Below, in pieces: positions 1-9,421 of a stretch of 64,000 nucleotides of DNA. Source of the DNA: Faecalicatena contorta. GTDB lineage: Bacteria > Bacillota > Clostridia > Lachnospirales > Lachnospiraceae. The stretch lies in assembly GCF_039521745.1 (NCBI RefSeq), contig NZ_BAAACT010000010.1. One strand, given 5' to 3'. The stretch's first letter is position 1; every line of letters starts with the position of its first letter. A program made the translations under genes and the position numbers. The notes beneath the pieces are model-generated. The model saw only the letters and a program-made list of their open reading frames with translations, had not been told where the DNA came from and ran no database searches.

Positions 1-43
1 TCATCTGCGCGCCTCTCCCATCCGCCGGAGGCTTTACTGCTTG

Positions 44-1105
44 TTAGATAAATTTTTTTCGTGCTTCATACAAAGCAATGATATTTTCCACAGGAACGTC
101 GCCCTCAAAATCCTGGCTCGGCCCCAGAATATATCCTCCATCCACATTCATCGTCCTGATGATGTATTCCGTCTCCGCCCTGACCTCCTCCGGTGTCCCG
201 AAAGGCAGCAGGTTCTGTGTGTCCACACCGCCCTGAAAGCAAAGCTTGTCTCCGTATTCCCGCTTTAATGAATCGACTTCCATTCCCTTTACCTTCTGAA
301 TCGGCTCCAGTCCGTCAACCCCGCATGCAATCAAGTTCGGAATGATCTTCCTGACCGCCCCGCAGGAATGCTGCAAGTAAAAACAATTATATTTATGTGC
401 CAGCTGAACCAGCTTTTTCGTATTCTCCGCAAAATATTCATCCCACATCTTTGGGCTGAACAAAAGGCTGATCTGCGTCCCGTAATCGTCACATGGCCGA
501 ATCAGGTCGATCGCGCCATCGCCTGCTTCTAACATCCGCTCATACAGCTCCATATAAAACTGGCTGTATCGGTTCAGCATTGCCTTTACCATCTCCGGCT
601 CCTCCGCCATCAGCATATAGAAAGATTCCGCCGGATACAGATCCAGAAATACCTGATAAGGCCCCGGCCATCCGATCCGGATCGCTTTATCCTGATGCTG
701 GCCGCAAAAACGCTTTACAGCCTCATAGTCAAAATGATCGGGATTCGGCCAGTCTCTGAAAGCCATGAGTTCTTCCATCGTCTCAACATGTTCAAGAGGC
801 CTTTTGATGGTATGGCTGTTATACTCCACACCGTTCCATTTTTCTACATATTGCTGTCCAAAGGGATGTGTATGCACTACCTCCCCTTTTGCGTTAACAA
901 AATCCGGTTTCTTAGGCCCGATATATGGCGGAAAATCCATTACCCTTGTGTCAATCTCCAGGATATCCATAACCTCTTCTGCCGATTCAACCTGAAAGTA
1001 TTGCTGCATCTTCTCCCATGCAGTCTCAACAGCCTGCATCGTTGCAGGGACACGGTCCGGAGTCTTGTGCTCAAAAGCTGCCCTCACACGCTCCTTACTA
1101 TTCAA
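44..1105 (-). CDS. Uroporphyrinogen decarboxylase-fold protein, probable methyltransferase
   Basis: 353 aa, with TTG start at 1105 behind GGGAGGG seven bases upstream. The sequence has the UroD/MtaA/CmuA layout: an N-terminal 'TPDRVP' motif near residues 15-20, then 'HSCG' at residues 246-249, the His-x-Cys zinc-ligand pattern of corrinoid methyltransferases, and 'GGVD' at 292-295. By family knowledge such proteins move methyl groups between a methylated substrate, a corrinoid protein and a thiol or folate acceptor; true heme-pathway UroD lacks the HxC motif. Substrate is unknown. It is the second gene of a leftward pair. At the window edge a ribosome site (GGGAGAGG) and an ATG at 4-2 suggest another gene follows leftward. 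Confidence 0.85.
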   Translation of the reverse strand: MNSKERVRAAFEHKTPDRVPATMQAVETAWEKMQQYFQVESAEEVMDILEIDTRVMDFPPYIGPKKPDFVNAKGEVVHTHPFGQQYVEKWNGVEYNSHTIKRPLEHVETMEELMAFRDWPNPDHFDYEAVKRFCGQHQDKAIRIGWPGPYQVFLDLYPAESFYMLMAEEPEMVKAMLNRYSQFYMELYERMLEAGDGAIDLIRPCDDYGTQISLLFSPKMWDEYFAENTKKLVQLAHKYNCFYLQHSCGAVRKIIPNLIACGVDGLEPIQKVKGMEVDSLKREYGDKLCFQGGVDTQNLLPFGTPEEVRAETEYIIRTMNVDGGYILGPSQDFEGDVPVENIIALYEARKKFI

Positions 1106-1191
1106 TTGATATCCCTCCCTCAGAGTTCCTCATCTTGTTAAGTTCATTATAATTCTGAGGGAGTTTAAAATCAATTTAAATTAAATTTTAA

Positions 1192-1207
1192 ATTTAAACG
1201 TTTAAAT
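1192..1207. promoter_or_regulatory. Perfect 16-bp palindrome, candidate LacI-family operator
   Basis: The sequence ATTTAAACGTTTAAAT is a perfect palindrome with the central CG typical of LacI/CcpA-type operators. It lies between the two decarboxylase-like genes, about 90 bp upstream of the leftward gene starting at 1105. A related imperfect palindrome precedes the LacI-type fusion gene. Operator function is inference. Confidence 0.45.
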
Positions 1208-2511
1208 CATTTTGCATAATCCTCGGCAACACGCATTGCAATCTTCTCCCATTTAAACAGCCGCTGTGGATCATGCCTTACAGTTGAGATATCTTTGAAG
1301 ATAAGTTCCACATGGCACTGCCCCTCTGTCAGCTCCATAAACTCTCTGATTTCCTTCTCCGCCTGAGCCTCATCAAAAATATTGCCTGCAACAATGGCCG
1401 GGTTCGGCTTTCTGCTCATAACATAGTCCGTCCCAACCTCTTGAATGATCTTTTCACTGTTACACCAGGGTGATACGGATATCTTTCGCAGATTGGGTAT
1501 TTTCCTAAGCATGGAAACCTTCAGATCCAGGGGTTCACAGCATCCGTAATAGGTAAGTCCGAACCGCCTGAGCCACTTCAAATCATGTTCAACGGCGAAT
1601 TCCCAGTGCATCTCAGGAGATACGGTTGAGAATATCTGTGCATTGGAACATCCCCACATATTCTTTGCAAGTACATGGTCCGGATTAAAGTCCTCACCGG
1701 GAAGCTCTGTTGTATACCCGTAACCGCCTGAGCCTACCCGGGTGTTATTGCAGTCCAGTGATAACAGGTTCTGTTCTTCAAACTGATCCAGCTCTACCAT
1801 CCATGCCTGGACCATTTTTTCATAGATGTCGTGTACCATATCCGGCCTCATGACCAGATCCATAATGGCTTCCTGTACGCCCCACCAGCGTATCAGGTAA
1901 TCCCACGGCGTATACCATATATGGGTCTGCCCCACCTTTTTGACAGGGATTATTCCCGCAAATACATCCCGCATTGCATCATAAGAATACTGCGTGGCCC
2001 TTTCATAATGGGTGACCACCGGCATCTTGATTTTTTCAATGTCTTCCGGCTCCTGGATCTGAATCTTAAAATGCCTGGAATAGATCTCATTTTCCTGATC
2101 CGTATAGGCGGCATCCACATCTTCCACAATTCCAAAATCTGTGGAGTGGATTGCCAGAGGACATTCGATATAGGGGTTCACCACCATGTCCCCCGGAAAG
2201 TGGTTCCACTGGAAAATCGTCTTTTTCAGCGTATCCTCCAGATTTCTTGCCCAGGGATGTGTGCACCTCAGGGTCAGCTCATCGTTTACGTTCATCTCAT
2301 GCCATGGGATCTCATTGATCCATACCATTGGTTTTACCGATTTCTTGTCATTCAAAAGCGTCCAGTTTCTGGCATTCTCTTCATTTCTTCTATCACCTGA
2401 GATCTGTGCAATCCTCTCTCCCAGTGTTTTTAAGATATCCTTGTCCTTCTGTGTAAGTATAATTTCTTTCTCCTCCGGAATCACCGGTTTGTGTGACGGG
2501 TCATGCAGCAT
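1207..2511 (-). CDS. Uroporphyrinogen decarboxylase-like protein (long form)
   Basis: 434 aa. ATG at 2511 follows AAAGGAGG by seven bases. The protein resembles the longer UroD-like proteins of anaerobic Clostridia: an N-terminal extension with a WINEIPW patch, then the TIM-barrel half with 'YYGCCEPLD' and 'SVSPWCN'. The GCCEP motif is where the paralogue at 44-1105 has HSCG, so a metal site is likely but differently built. It is the first gene of the leftward pair, separated from the second by 101 bp holding the palindrome. A role in corrinoid-dependent demethylation is inferred from family and pairing; no corrinoid protein is visible in the window. Confidence 0.75.
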   Translation of the reverse strand: MLHDPSHKPVIPEEKEIILTQKDKDILKTLGERIAQISGDRRNEENARNWTLLNDKKSVKPMVWINEIPWHEMNVNDELTLRCTHPWARNLEDTLKKTIFQWNHFPGDMVVNPYIECPLAIHSTDFGIVEDVDAAYTDQENEIYSRHFKIQIQEPEDIEKIKMPVVTHYERATQYSYDAMRDVFAGIIPVKKVGQTHIWYTPWDYLIRWWGVQEAIMDLVMRPDMVHDIYEKMVQAWMVELDQFEEQNLLSLDCNNTRVGSGGYGYTTELPGEDFNPDHVLAKNMWGCSNAQIFSTVSPEMHWEFAVEHDLKWLRRFGLTYYGCCEPLDLKVSMLRKIPNLRKISVSPWCNSEKIIQEVGTDYVMSRKPNPAIVAGNIFDEAQAEKEIREFMELTEGQCHVELIFKDISTVRHDPQRLFKWEKIAMRVAEDYAK

Positions 2512-2640
2512 AATTTTTCCTCCTTTACCATAGGCCTGCCGGCTCCTGAAGAACCGGAACCTGCAGATTCTTCCAGATTTTTACTCTCTTTTTTCCATCC
2601 TAACACTGCATGAAAAAAGCCACAACGCTCTGTTGTGGCT

Positions 2641-3393
2641 TTAAGGTTGCTCAATGTGACATTTTTTGTATTCACCGGGAGTGACTTCCATATATTTTTT
2701 AAATGCTCTGGAAAATGTCTTCGAATCACTGTACCCGCAGTCGGCAGCAGCCTCATTCACTGTGCTGCCCCCAATCAATGCCTGAGCCCCCACACTCATT
2801 TTACGGGTATAGATAAACTGGCTCGGGCACATGCCGAATATCTCTTTAAACCTCCTGGTAAAATAGGACCGTTCCATACCCGCACACTCTGCCAGCTCCT
2901 GTACCCCCGGATTCTCAGCAATGTGCTCATCAATATACTTCAGCACACGCTTCATGCGCCGGCTGCTCGTGCGGTAAATCGGCAGCCTCTCATTGATCCG
3001 CTTCAAAAAGATATCGAACAGCCTGGACACGTCCTGAAAGCAGGCGGGATCACGCTGCAGGAGCCGAATGCTGTGAAGCAGATAATACAGCTCTTCATCC
3101 GTTCGGACCTCAATGCAGGTAAAATTCATAGCCAGAGAGATATCCATCTCCACATGGAACCAAAGCACTTCCAGCGGGTCGTCCAGATCATGCCGCAGAG
3201 AATAGGGCTGCATCACGGGAAGTACATAAAAATACCCCTTTTTCAGCTGCACCTCATTTTCCCCCTGCCGGAACCATGCCTTTCCCCCACAGACATAATA
3301 CATGCGGTAAAATGCGGCGCATTCGTCCGTCATGCCCCAGTCCGGGGGGCACAACGTATACTCATTTTGTATAATCTTAAATTCAAAATGCAC
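2641..3393 (-). CDS. AraC family transcriptional regulator
   Basis: 250 aa, with GTG start at 3393 behind AAGGAGG. An N-terminal cupin-like sensing half (about 1-140) precedes two helix-turn-helix units. The first contains 'LAECAGMERSYFTRRFKE' and the second 'AADCGYSDSKTFSRAFKK', and the domain ends in the usual 'TPGEYKK'. It reads leftward toward the decarboxylase-like pair, 130 bp away, and is divergent from the LacI-type fusion gene. This is the usual position for a local activator, so control of the pair is a fair inference. The ligand is not known. Confidence 0.9.
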   Translation of the reverse strand: MHFEFKIIQNEYTLCPPDWGMTDECAAFYRMYYVCGGKAWFRQGENEVQLKKGYFYVLPVMQPYSLRHDLDDPLEVLWFHVEMDISLAMNFTCIEVRTDEELYYLLHSIRLLQRDPACFQDVSRLFDIFLKRINERLPIYRTSSRRMKRVLKYIDEHIAENPGVQELAECAGMERSYFTRRFKEIFGMCPSQFIYTRKMSVGAQALIGGSTVNEAAADCGYSDSKTFSRAFKKYMEVTPGEYKKCHIEQP

Positions 3394-3449
3394 AGCGTGC
3401 CTCCTTCTTTACTATGCACGGCCTGGCCGTGTATATTAACGCCTTCCTT

Positions 3450-3463
3450 TTTAATCGTTTAAC
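3450..3463. promoter_or_regulatory. Imperfect central-CG palindrome, candidate LacI operator
   Basis: TTTAATCGTTTAAC matches its own reverse complement at 10 of 14 positions and resembles the perfect palindrome at 1192-1207. It lies in the divergent region between the AraC gene and the LacI-type fusion, about 17 bp upstream of a TTGACT -35-like hexamer at 3480. Autoregulation by the fusion protein is inferred. Confidence 0.4.
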
Positions 3464-3545
3464 TTAATATTAAATTCCGTTGACTTTTTTATTTACTTAT
3501 GACAATATTATTATAAAATTTGGAGAAAGGCAAGGAGGGATTCTT

Positions 3546-5801
3546 ATGGCAACATTAAAAGATGTTGCGGAAAAAGCGGGCGTTTCAATTGCGACCGTCT
3601 CAAACTGTATTAATAATACGAAAACCGTAAAACCCGCTACACGGGCAAAGATCATGCAGATCATTGAAGAATTAAACTATATTCCCAATGCATCCGCTAA
3701 GAGCCTCAAATCTGAGGCATCCAGAGAGATTGGAGTTGTATTCCCTGATATTGATGACTCCTGCCATGCCGATATTCTGAAGGGCATCATCTCCAGCGCA
3801 GAGAATATGGACTACACGTTAAATATTTCATTTTCTTATCACACGCCAAAGCTGGAGCGCAAGATCATAGACCAGCTCATCGGCAGAAATGTAGCCGGGA
3901 TCATTCTCATCACATGCCAGCCCCAGAATGCAGACTATTTCCAGAACAGCATTGTCAGGCATAACATACCAACCATATTTATCGATCATTTTCCCGATAA
4001 TATAGACGCAAACTTCCTGGCATTTGACAATTACAATTCCTGTTACTATCTCACAAAAAAGCTGATTGAAAACGGATATCACAATATTGACCTCATGATC
4101 GGGCACAGCGATTACTTTTCTGAGCGCGAATGTGTCCGGGGATTTACCGATGCCCACGATGACCTGGAACTGGAATTTGACCCTGGTCAGATCATTGAGA
4201 CACGCTTTACAAAGGAATCCTCATTCCGCAAGGCCATGTTCAATATCGTAGAAAAACCGCCTCAGGCGATTATTACGTCCTCACATCCACTGGCCAAAGG
4301 GGTAATTGAGGCATTTAATCTCTGCTCCATCAAGATTCCAAGAGATACCTGTATTATCACTCTTGGAGAAGAATCCTGGAATGAGAGCAATTATCTGCCG
4401 AACCTGCTGCACACGTCCCGTACCGCTTACACACTTGGCATCCGCAGCATACAAGTCCTCATGAAGAATCTTCAGGAGTCGGCATTTTTTGAAAAGGAGT
4501 TCATGCTCTTCAAGGATAACGTAATAGGAAGCCACATCAAGATTCCCAAGGCTCCCATTCCCTACCACATCCCAAAGACTCCCAAGAGGACGCTGCGCAT
4601 TATTGCCACCTCCATGCCCACTATCCTCTCGTTACATGCAGTATCCAAAGAATTCGAGCGGCAGCATGAGGTTAAGATAGAATTTGATTTTGTAAGCTAC
4701 AGGGAACTGATCGAAACGATCGTTGCAGACAGCGCCAGAGAAAAAAGCAAATATGATGTGTATATGTATGATATCTCATGGCTTACGTATTTGGTAAATT
4801 TAAATGTACTCACAGATATAACCGAACTGATTTCCTCTAATGAGATATTTACCAGGCATCTTGTGCCCAAGAACCTGTCCAATGCATGCTATAAGGGACG
4901 GTATTACGGATTTCCTATCGTAGGGGGCTCCCATATACTTTTTTACAGAAAGGATTTATTTGAACAGCCGTCCATCCAGAACCAGTTTGAGACAAGGTAC
5001 AATATGCCGCTGCGTCCCCCCAAAACCTGGAAAGAATTCAACGGCATCGCCCAGTTTTTTACGAAAGAATATAACCCCTATTCGCCGACTTTATACGGAA
5101 CATCCGTCATAGGCAGCGTCAATGAGGAATTTGCCCTGGAACTGCAGATACGCCTCTGGAGCTTCGGCGGCGGCCTGTATGACAGCGCCGGACGCCTGAA
5201 ACTGGATACGCCGCAGAATGTCAAGGCACTGCAGAGTCTTCTGGATACAGCCCGCTTTACAGAACACGGCATTTCCAATACTTCCATCAATTCCAGTTTC
5301 CAGGACTTCGGAAGCGGACGCACTGCCATGCTTCTTTCCTTTACGGAGTACGGTACTCTGATCAACGACTGCCTGCACGGGGATATTATTACGAAAATTG
5401 ATTACAGCATGCTCCCCGGACAGACTCCGGCCAATGTAGGATGGCATATGGGCATCAGCAAGACGACCCGGCACACAGAATTGATAGCAAACTACTTTAA
5501 GTGGATCTCCCAAAAGAAAACAAGCTATTATATGACAACTTTAAACGGGCAGTCCACCGTTCTTTACCCTTATGAGAACCAGGAGATCTTGAGGCTTTAT
5601 CCCTGGATGAGGCTGAATACAAAGTGCATCGAGAAATCCAGGAACCGGGTCTATCCGTTCCAGGCTCCCGACAGGATCGTTCCTCCATACGAGATAGAGA
5701 CAATCCTACAGGATGTATGTATTCAGGCTTATCAAAAAGAGCTTTCTCCGCAGGATGCCCTGAGAAAAGGAGAGAGCAGGATCAGGAAACTGTTTCATTA
5801 G
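3546..5801 (+). CDS. LacI-type regulator fused to an extracellular solute-binding protein domain
   Basis: 751 aa. ATG at 3546 sits behind AAGGAGG; an upstream TTG at 3480 is in frame but has no ribosome site. Residues 1-55 are a LacI helix-turn-helix ('TLKDVAEKAGVSIATVSNC'), about 60-320 a periplasmic-binding-like sensor domain, and about 335-751 a type 1 ABC solute-binding protein ('RTLRIIATSMP', then 'YDVYMYDISWL' and 'YYGFPIVGGSHILFYRKD'). There is no signal peptide or membrane segment between them, so the binding domain should stay in the cytoplasm as a second ligand sensor. No transporter genes are adjacent. It is divergent from the AraC gene and convergent with the sensor kinase. Confidence 0.85.
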   Translation: MATLKDVAEKAGVSIATVSNCINNTKTVKPATRAKIMQIIEELNYIPNASAKSLKSEASREIGVVFPDIDDSCHADILKGIISSAENMDYTLNISFSYHTPKLERKIIDQLIGRNVAGIILITCQPQNADYFQNSIVRHNIPTIFIDHFPDNIDANFLAFDNYNSCYYLTKKLIENGYHNIDLMIGHSDYFSERECVRGFTDAHDDLELEFDPGQIIETRFTKESSFRKAMFNIVEKPPQAIITSSHPLAKGVIEAFNLCSIKIPRDTCIITLGEESWNESNYLPNLLHTSRTAYTLGIRSIQVLMKNLQESAFFEKEFMLFKDNVIGSHIKIPKAPIPYHIPKTPKRTLRIIATSMPTILSLHAVSKEFERQHEVKIEFDFVSYRELIETIVADSAREKSKYDVYMYDISWLTYLVNLNVLTDITELISSNEIFTRHLVPKNLSNACYKGRYYGFPIVGGSHILFYRKDLFEQPSIQNQFETRYNMPLRPPKTWKEFNGIAQFFTKEYNPYSPTLYGTSVIGSVNEEFALELQIRLWSFGGGLYDSAGRLKLDTPQNVKALQSLLDTARFTEHGISNTSINSSFQDFGSGRTAMLLSFTEYGTLINDCLHGDIITKIDYSMLPGQTPANVGWHMGISKTTRHTELIANYFKWISQKKTSYYMTTLNGQSTVLYPYENQEILRLYPWMRLNTKCIEKSRNRVYPFQAPDRIVPPYEIETILQDVCIQAYQKELSPQDALRKGESRIRKLFH

Positions 5802-8233
5802 AAGTGCCGCTTAAGCGTCCGGTACAAAATCTCCGGCTCAATGGGCTTTGCAATATGGGCGTCCATCCCTGCCTCCTGGGCTTTCGCCACATCCTCCTGA
5901 AACGCATTCGCAGTCATGGCAATAATCGGAATTCTGCCAGCCTGCGGATGTGTGCTGGACCGGATCGCCCGGGCAGCTTCATATCCGTCCATCAGCGGCA
6001 TCTGAATATCCATCAGAACGGCATCATAATAGCCCTCCTCCGATTCAGCAAAAGCCTCGAGAGCCTGGGAGCCGTCTGCGGTTGTATCCACATGGATGCC
6101 CGTCATCTGCAGAATCTCCACGGCAATCTCTTTGTTCAGCGCGTTATCCTCGGCAAGAAGCACCCTGCGTCCACTGAAATCAAAGTCCTGCGCCGGATTA
6201 TCCGCCGGTGCTTTTTCTTTGCCTTTTCCGGTAATGTCCAGCAATGTGTTGTAAAGTGACGATGCAAACAGCGGCTTTGCAAGAAATTTGTTCACTCCTG
6301 CTGCCCGTGCTTCCTCCTCTATCTCTCCATAATCATATGCAGTAATAATAATAATCAATGTATGATGGCCCACAATAGACCTAATTTTTCTGGCCACCTC
6401 TACTCCGTTGATCTCCGGCATCCTTAGATCAATAAAACAAATGTCATAATCCTCTCCCGCTTCGTGTGACAGCCGGATTTCCTCCACGATTTCCAGGCTG
6501 TCCGTCACCCATTTTGCATCAATCCCAAATTTTTGCAGAAGCAGGGATGCATACTGGCAGACATCCTGGTCGTGGTCTCCAATAATCACTTTCAGCGTAT
6601 CCATCTCCGGATATTTTTCATAAGACCTGTCAGAATCTGCCAGGTCAAAGGGCAGTTCCACTGTAAATGTGGTACCCACATTTATCTTGCTTTTTACTCC
6701 GATCGTTCCCCCTAGAATTGTAACCAGATTCTTTGTAATGGGCATACCCAGTCCGGTTCCCTGCATATGGGAATATCCCTGCCTGCGTTCCTGCTCGAAT
6801 GGCTCATACAAGTGTTTTAGAAAACCTTCGCTCATACCTGTTCCCGTATCAGAGACGGTAAACCTCAGCCTGACCTGTCCCTTCTGTGAAAACAACTGCC
6901 TGACATCCAGCCTGACATGGCCGCCCTCAGGCGTAAACTTCACCGCATTGGATAAAAGATTCAACAGTATCTGATTCACACGCATAGGATCTCCGATCAG
7001 TTCCTCTTCCATCACTCCCTGTATGGATTCATCGAACTCGAGATTCCTGTTGACCGCCTGTGGATGGATGATCGCAGTCACCGACTCCAAAAGATGTCCG
7101 AGATCAAACTTTTCATGGGAAACTGAAAGCCTCCCGTCCTCAATCTTAGACATATCCAGTATGTCATTGATCAGGGAAAGCAGATGCTTTGAGGAAAAAC
7201 TGATTTTGGCAAGACAGTCCTGTATTCTTTCCCTCTCATCCATATGCGCCGCGGCAATCGTTGTCATCCCGATAATTGCATTCATCGGGGTTCTAATCTC
7301 ATGTGACATTCTGGAAAGAAAATCTGATTTTGCCCTGTTTGCATTTTCGGCAGACTGCAGCGCATCACTGAGCTGCTGAGCCTGGGCTTTCAGTTCTTTC
7401 TGCATCTCGCGCAGCTCTTTTACATCCGTGACATCAATGTAAATAAGCAGGTATACAGGAAAACCGCCAATCCAGTCCACGCAGTCCCCATTAATCTGCA
7501 TCCAGGCAGTCTTGCCGTCCTTATTCAGCATCTTTGCCAAAAAATGTACATGTTCTCCTTTTTTTATGCGGCTCATCTGGGACAAAATTACATCTCTGTT
7601 CATATCCAGATTCATCCTAAGAGTCTGTTCTGACATATCCTCGAATTCTCTGATCCCAAAAAATTCCTGGAATTTATCATTCGCCTCTAACAATTCCACA
7701 TCCCGTTCTGTTTTCACCAAAAATTTTGCAGCAAATCCCGGAATGTTATTATATGTAATAGACTGTGTCTTTTCCATTTCAACCAGGTCATTGATATCGG
7801 TAATGACCGTATAAGCAATCGGGATACCATTCAGCGCTTCCCCTGTAAAAATGCCGTTCAGCCGCACCCACTTATGCCCTCCGCCTTTTACCGGCATACG
7901 GGTAATAATGCTGTACCCTTTTTTCTCGGACTCTGCTGCATCCAGTACCGCCCCGCGTATCTTATACAGTTCATCCTCATAATGATGGCACTTATAATAG
8001 ATATCCGGTCTGTTCCTGAACTTTTCCTGATACTCTTCTTTTGCATAACCGATCAGGTCATAGTAAAAATCATTGGACCACACCATGGTATAATATTCAT
8101 CCAGCAGGTGTTTGCTGACACTCACCTGCAGCGAACTCATCAGCATGATATATTCTGCCTCTGACTTGTTCTGTTTCAGAGGATTCTCCTCCTCCGGCAG
8201 ATATTCTTCGACCTTCTCATTCCCATCTTCCAT
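5798..8233 (-). CDS. Hybrid sensor histidine kinase with two receiver domains
   Basis: 811 aa. I chose ATG at 8233 because GGGGAGG lies seven bases upstream; the longer ATG at 8251 overlaps that ribosome site. Two PAS-like domains fill about 20-270. A short coiled coil, a HisKA box 'MSHEIRTPMNAIIGM' with His at about 311, and an ATPase domain ('DTGTGMS', 'GTGLGMPITKNLV') follow. The first receiver domain has 'FIDLRMPE' (Asp near 601) and the second 'VLMDIQMPLMDG' (near 740). No transmembrane segment is seen, so sensing is probably cytoplasmic. It overlaps the end of the LacI fusion by 4 bp on the opposite strand. No separate output regulator is adjacent. Confidence 0.92.
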   Translation of the reverse strand: MEDGNEKVEEYLPEEENPLKQNKSEAEYIMLMSSLQVSVSKHLLDEYYTMVWSNDFYYDLIGYAKEEYQEKFRNRPDIYYKCHHYEDELYKIRGAVLDAAESEKKGYSIITRMPVKGGGHKWVRLNGIFTGEALNGIPIAYTVITDINDLVEMEKTQSITYNNIPGFAAKFLVKTERDVELLEANDKFQEFFGIREFEDMSEQTLRMNLDMNRDVILSQMSRIKKGEHVHFLAKMLNKDGKTAWMQINGDCVDWIGGFPVYLLIYIDVTDVKELREMQKELKAQAQQLSDALQSAENANRAKSDFLSRMSHEIRTPMNAIIGMTTIAAAHMDERERIQDCLAKISFSSKHLLSLINDILDMSKIEDGRLSVSHEKFDLGHLLESVTAIIHPQAVNRNLEFDESIQGVMEEELIGDPMRVNQILLNLLSNAVKFTPEGGHVRLDVRQLFSQKGQVRLRFTVSDTGTGMSEGFLKHLYEPFEQERRQGYSHMQGTGLGMPITKNLVTILGGTIGVKSKINVGTTFTVELPFDLADSDRSYEKYPEMDTLKVIIGDHDQDVCQYASLLLQKFGIDAKWVTDSLEIVEEIRLSHEAGEDYDICFIDLRMPEINGVEVARKIRSIVGHHTLIIIITAYDYGEIEEEARAAGVNKFLAKPLFASSLYNTLLDITGKGKEKAPADNPAQDFDFSGRRVLLAEDNALNKEIAVEILQMTGIHVDTTADGSQALEAFAESEEGYYDAVLMDIQMPLMDGYEAARAIRSSTHPQAGRIPIIAMTANAFQEDVAKAQEAGMDAHIAKPIEPEILYRTLKRHF

Positions 8234-8341
8234 CTCATAACCTCCCCTCATCTATTGAGCACTCTCGGAAACTCTCCTGCACCCATCTTTGCACCCAAGC
8301 TTCCGGGAGCAACCCTATTCACTCGAAATCTTGGCTATTTT

Positions 8342-8983
8342 TTAACCGCGCTTATCCTGTTCTGATTTGTAAGGTGTAATATCGTGGCAGGCCAGCAGAC
8401 ATGCCTCATCACCCCTGGCGTCTCTTGCCACATTATTAACCAGCGTATCTATGAACTTCCTTCTCTCTTCTCTTTTGTATATATCCACGCCGCTGTACAT
8501 CTTAAAAGTACTGGCAGACATAATCGCCACCTGCAGAGGCTGTAGAATCTGCAGCGCTATAATACGAAGTTCCAGCTCATTCTTTTTATTCTGAAACAGC
8601 TCTTTTAACATGGGAATCATATATAGTTCCACCTGCATGCTGCCGCGTTGGAGCTCCATTGTCAGCATGAATTTTGCCAGCTTTTCATATGCTTCGAACA
8701 GTTCGTAGATCGTGTCCAGCATATTTTTAATTCTTTCTGCCGGATCCATGGACTGCATTTCTGATCGGTTCATAATATGTGCTACCGCATCATCAACCCT
8801 TTTTTCGATTGCGGCTGCAAGAAGATTGTCCTTGCTTCCGAAATAATAATTTATTAGTCCGGTTCCTACTCCTGCCCGTTTAGCAATGCCGCGGACAGTG
8901 ATTTTGTTTATGTCTGTTTTTTCTTTTATCATTATGCCTGCAGCTTCAATGATTTTTTCTTTTGTATCCTGGTTGCAGTTCAT
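8342..8983 (-). CDS. TetR family transcriptional regulator
   Basis: 213 aa. Residues 10-55 form the TetR DNA-binding domain ('VRGIAKRAGVGTGLINYYFGSKDNLLAAAIEKR'-like, read in short pieces: 'AKRAGVGTGLINYYF' then 'GSKDNLL'). The rest is a helical ligand-binding domain with no recognised subclass. It lies 108 bp upstream of the sensor kinase on the same strand and could be its operon partner. A perfect palindrome about 85 bp upstream of its start is a likely operator. Effector and targets are unknown. Confidence 0.88.
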   Translation of the reverse strand: MNCNQDTKEKIIEAAGIMIKEKTDINKITVRGIAKRAGVGTGLINYYFGSKDNLLAAAIEKRVDDAVAHIMNRSEMQSMDPAERIKNMLDTIYELFEAYEKLAKFMLTMELQRGSMQVELYMIPMLKELFQNKKNELELRIIALQILQPLQVAIMSASTFKMYSGVDIYKREERRKFIDTLVNNVARDARGDEACLLACHDITPYKSEQDKRG

Positions 8984-9421
8984 AAATTCATTTCTCCCAT
9001 AATCCCTTTGTGTACTTCTATTTTTACATATATCGTGTTCACCTTATTATAGAATATTGAATCTGATTTGAACATGTTCAATATAGTAAAAAGTATAGTC
9101 TTTCGCCATCCTTTTGTCAAACTTTTTGGGGACATTATCGTGTTATAAAATAATCATAACTGTCCCTCTAGTCAGTTTGCCTGAATCTTTTATAATATTC
9201 TTTGGCCTTTTCCTCAGACATTGAATTAACGGGCGAAACTGCCCTCAGAATTGAGATTAGATACTTCAAAATGATAAGTATAAATAATGTTTGAAACAAA
9301 TCCAATTAATTTTATTATATATTATTAACATAATAATATATAGAACCTGACTGTCAATGGGGAAACCCGATGTGCTGGATATCCCCATCTATTTGTTACT
9401 ATAAACGCACTTAGTTCTCTT
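8984..9421. other. 438-bp AT-rich intergenic region
   Basis: No gene is seen. It holds the upstream region of the TetR gene, a 14-bp palindrome at 9068-9081, AT-rich runs around 9300-9340, and an imperfect stem (ATGGGGA with TCCCCAT, about 9357-9390) just downstream of the EcsC-family gene. Confidence 0.6.
9068..9081. promoter_or_regulatory. Palindrome TTGAACATGTTCAA, candidate TetR operator
   Basis: A perfect 14-bp palindrome about 85 bp upstream of the TetR gene start. Autoregulation of TetR proteins through such sites is common, so this is a reasonable inferred operator. Confidence 0.4.
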
